From: Bradyrhizobium guangxiense | GTDB taxonomy: Bacteria; Pseudomonadota; Alphaproteobacteria; Rhizobiales; Xanthobacteraceae | Assembly: GCF_004114915.1 (NCBI RefSeq) | Contig: NZ_CP022219.1 | Span: forward strand, 5,114,501-5,178,500 | Length of the DNA stretch: 64,000 nt | Reading direction: 5' to 3' | Part shown: in pieces, positions 62,858-64,000 of the stretch | How positions within the stretch are numbered: the stretch's first letter is position 1 | How the letters are laid out: every line of letters starts with the position of its first letter | Notes under the pieces: generated by a model | Told to the model about the DNA's origin: nothing | Database searches by the model: none | Seen by the model: the letters and a program-made list of their open reading frames with translations, nothing else | Program-made: the position numbers and the translations under genes

Positions 62858-63574
62858 ATGTTCAATCTGGATATTTTCAAGACGTTTTCGCGCGCCGTTG
62901 CGCTAGGTGCTGTCGCGGTCTCCGCAATCGCATTTGCGGGTAGCGCCAAGGCCGCGCCGGTGCAGATATTCCCCTTCTCCCAGCCGCTGCCGCCGATGGC
63001 CGCGCCGCAGCCGTTCCAGCCCTACCAACCCTATCAGACGCCGACCTATCAGACTGAGCCGTCCGAGGATCAAGACGTCGTCGAGATGCCTGCCCGCTTC
63101 CGCCGCCAGACCGTCGCTTACGCGACGCGCGAAGCAGCGGGCACCATCATCATCGATACGCCGAACACCTATCTCTATTACGTGCTCGGCAACGGCCAGG
63201 CCCTGCGCTACGGCATTGGCGTCGGCCGCGACGGTTTCACCTGGTCGGGCGTCCAGTCGGTGTCCAGAAAGGCCGAGTGGCCGGCCTGGACCCCGCCGGC
63301 GGAGATGATCGCCCGCCAGCCTTATCTGCCGCGCCACATGGCCGGCGGCCCCGGCAATCCGTTAGGGGCCCGCGCCATGTATCTCGGCGGCACCATCTAC
63401 CGCATCCACGGCACCAACGCTCCCGAGACCATCGGCAAGCGCGTCTCGTCCGGCTGCATCCGCATGACCAATGACGACGTCACCGACCTCTATTCGCGTG
63501 TCAGCGTCGGCACCAAGGTGATCGTGCTGCCGATGACCGAGCGCCGCGCGGAGCTCGGAACCGCGACGCGCTGA
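62858..63574 (+). CDS. L,D-transpeptidase (YkuD domain)
   Basis: This 238-residue exported enzyme has a signal peptide (FSRAVALGAVAVSAIAFAGS, cleavage near AKA-A). A short Pro/Gln/Tyr linker follows (QPFQPYQPYQTPTYQTEPS). The YkuD domain begins at GTIIIDTPNTYLYYVLGNGQ and has the catalytic HGTNAPETIGKRVSSGCIRM, with S-S-G-C-I-R containing the nucleophile cysteine. It would form 3-3 peptidoglycan crosslinks or attach lipoprotein or beta-barrel anchors, as described in rhizobia. ATG 62858 has AGGGG 8 nt upstream. An intrinsic terminator follows. Confidence 0.94.
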   Translation: MFNLDIFKTFSRAVALGAVAVSAIAFAGSAKAAPVQIFPFSQPLPPMAAPQPFQPYQPYQTPTYQTEPSEDQDVVEMPARFRRQTVAYATREAAGTIIIDTPNTYLYYVLGNGQALRYGIGVGRDGFTWSGVQSVSRKAEWPAWTPPAEMIARQPYLPRHMAGGPGNPLGARAMYLGGTIYRIHGTNAPETIGKRVSSGCIRMTNDDVTDLYSRVSVGTKVIVLPMTERRAELGTATR

Positions 63575-63598
63575 ACCGTCTGGACATTGTGACGCAAA

Positions 63599-63632
63599 CG
63601 GCCCCGGAACCCCGTCGGGGCCGCTTTCGTTT
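63599..63632 (+). terminator. Intrinsic terminator of the L,D-transpeptidase gene
   Basis: An 8-bp CGGCCCCG/CGGGGCCG stem (63599-63623) is followed by CTTTCGTTT, 25 bp after the stop. Confidence 0.85.
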
Positions 63633-63683
63633 GCTCTCATGCCGGCGCGCGCGCCGCGGCGCGGGTCCTCCATGGAGGCGCAA

Positions 63684-64000
63684 ATGCAATCACGGCTGCA
63701 ATCCCCAGCGAGCCCTCGGCTGCACGCGATCGTCGGAGCACTGACGCTGCTCGTGTCCGCTCCCTCCGCGCTCGCGCAGCAGCCGACCAGCGACGAGGCC
63801 GGCAAGCAAGCCTTCAACAATTCCTGCCGCACCTGCCACTCGGCGAAGGAAGGCGACAACCGCCTCGGCCCCAACCTCAACAAGATCGTCGGGCGCAAGG
63901 CCGGCTCGCTGCCGGACTACAACTACTCCTCGTCGATGAAGGAAGCCGGCTTCGTCTGGGACCAGGACAAGCTGACGCGCTTCATGGTGAAGCCGGACGA
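63684..64000 (+). CDS. Class I c-type cytochrome (partial)
   Basis: The gene runs off the right edge with 105 full codons present. A signal peptide (LHAIVGALTLLVSAPSALA) is followed by the mature N-terminus QQPTSDEAGKQAF. The haem motif is CRTCH within FNNSCRTCHSAKEGDNRLGP, and KIVGRKAGSLPDYNYS is the c2/c550-type continuation; the distal methionine should be in FMVKP beyond or at the edge. The ATG at 63684 has GGAGG 5 nt upstream; an ATG at 63672 overlaps that site and is less likely. It would carry electrons in the periplasm. Confidence 0.92.
   Translation, partial: MQSRLQSPASPRLHAIVGALTLLVSAPSALAQQPTSDEAGKQAFNNSCRTCHSAKEGDNRLGPNLNKIVGRKAGSLPDYNYSSSMKEAGFVWDQDKLTRFMVKPD

Overview
The window reads as chromosome of an alphaproteobacterium, most likely Bradyrhizobium or a close Nitrobacteraceae relative. 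The signs are high GC, a large leftward division and cell-wall (dcw) cluster, CtrA-like TTAACC motifs, many short GC-rich intergenic repeats of the kind seen in Bradyrhizobium, and protein variants I associate with that genus (BamD, FtsZ tail, Flp pilin). The assignment comes from pattern recognition, not from a database search.

Layout. 1-9.3 kb: a partial membrane-embedded spermidine-synthase-like protein (-), a CrtI/PYROXD2-type FAD oxidoreductase (+), a lone Flp pilin (-), prmA (+), a small basic protein (-), an Xaa-Pro aminopeptidase (+) and a Bcr/CflA exporter (+). 9.3-35.5 kb: one leftward block which, in transcription order, is rsmH, ftsL, ftsI, murE, murF, mraY, murD, ftsW, murG, murC, murB, ddl, ftsQ, ftsA, ftsZ, lpxC, bamD, recN, ligA. 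This covers the cytoplasmic steps from UDP-MurNAc to lipid II, the septal synthase pair FtsW/FtsI, the early divisome, lipid A commitment and outer-membrane assembly. Several junctions are 4-nt ATGA overlaps, but five others hold dispersed palindromic repeats. 36-43 kb: a peptidoglycan amidase, an ECF42-type sigma factor with its DGPF/YCII partner, the RNase P RNA gene rnpB with promoter and terminator, an ABM-fold monooxygenase, an IS5-type transposase remnant, an alpha/beta hydrolase, and DUF983 divergent from a MocR regulator with a direct-repeat operator. 43-51.5 kb: transport genes (TauE/SafE, MATE, ABC exporter, EmrAB) and a divergent TetR regulator with a palindromic operator. 51.5-56.4 kb: envelope proteins (DUF6665-like, extensin-like lipoprotein, DUF2147, FecR-domain) and a 27-residue membrane microprotein. 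56.6-62.6 kb: Nudix, phosphatidylserine decarboxylase, an anchored class-III aminotransferase, an Mpo1-like membrane protein, a Rhodobacter-type PmtA-like methyltransferase and a GT4 glycosyltransferase, which together look like a lipid-head-group or membrane-remodelling locus. 62.8-64 kb: an L,D-transpeptidase and a truncated cytochrome c.

The most interesting leads are the putative lipid-modification locus with a Pho-box-like element beside it, the microprotein flanked by CtrA-type motifs, a TetR palindrome whose two arms double as -35 boxes, a perfect CRP-type site upstream of DUF2147, and the repeat invasion of the essential dcw operon. I saw no CRISPR array, tRNA, rRNA, prophage or intact insertion sequence.
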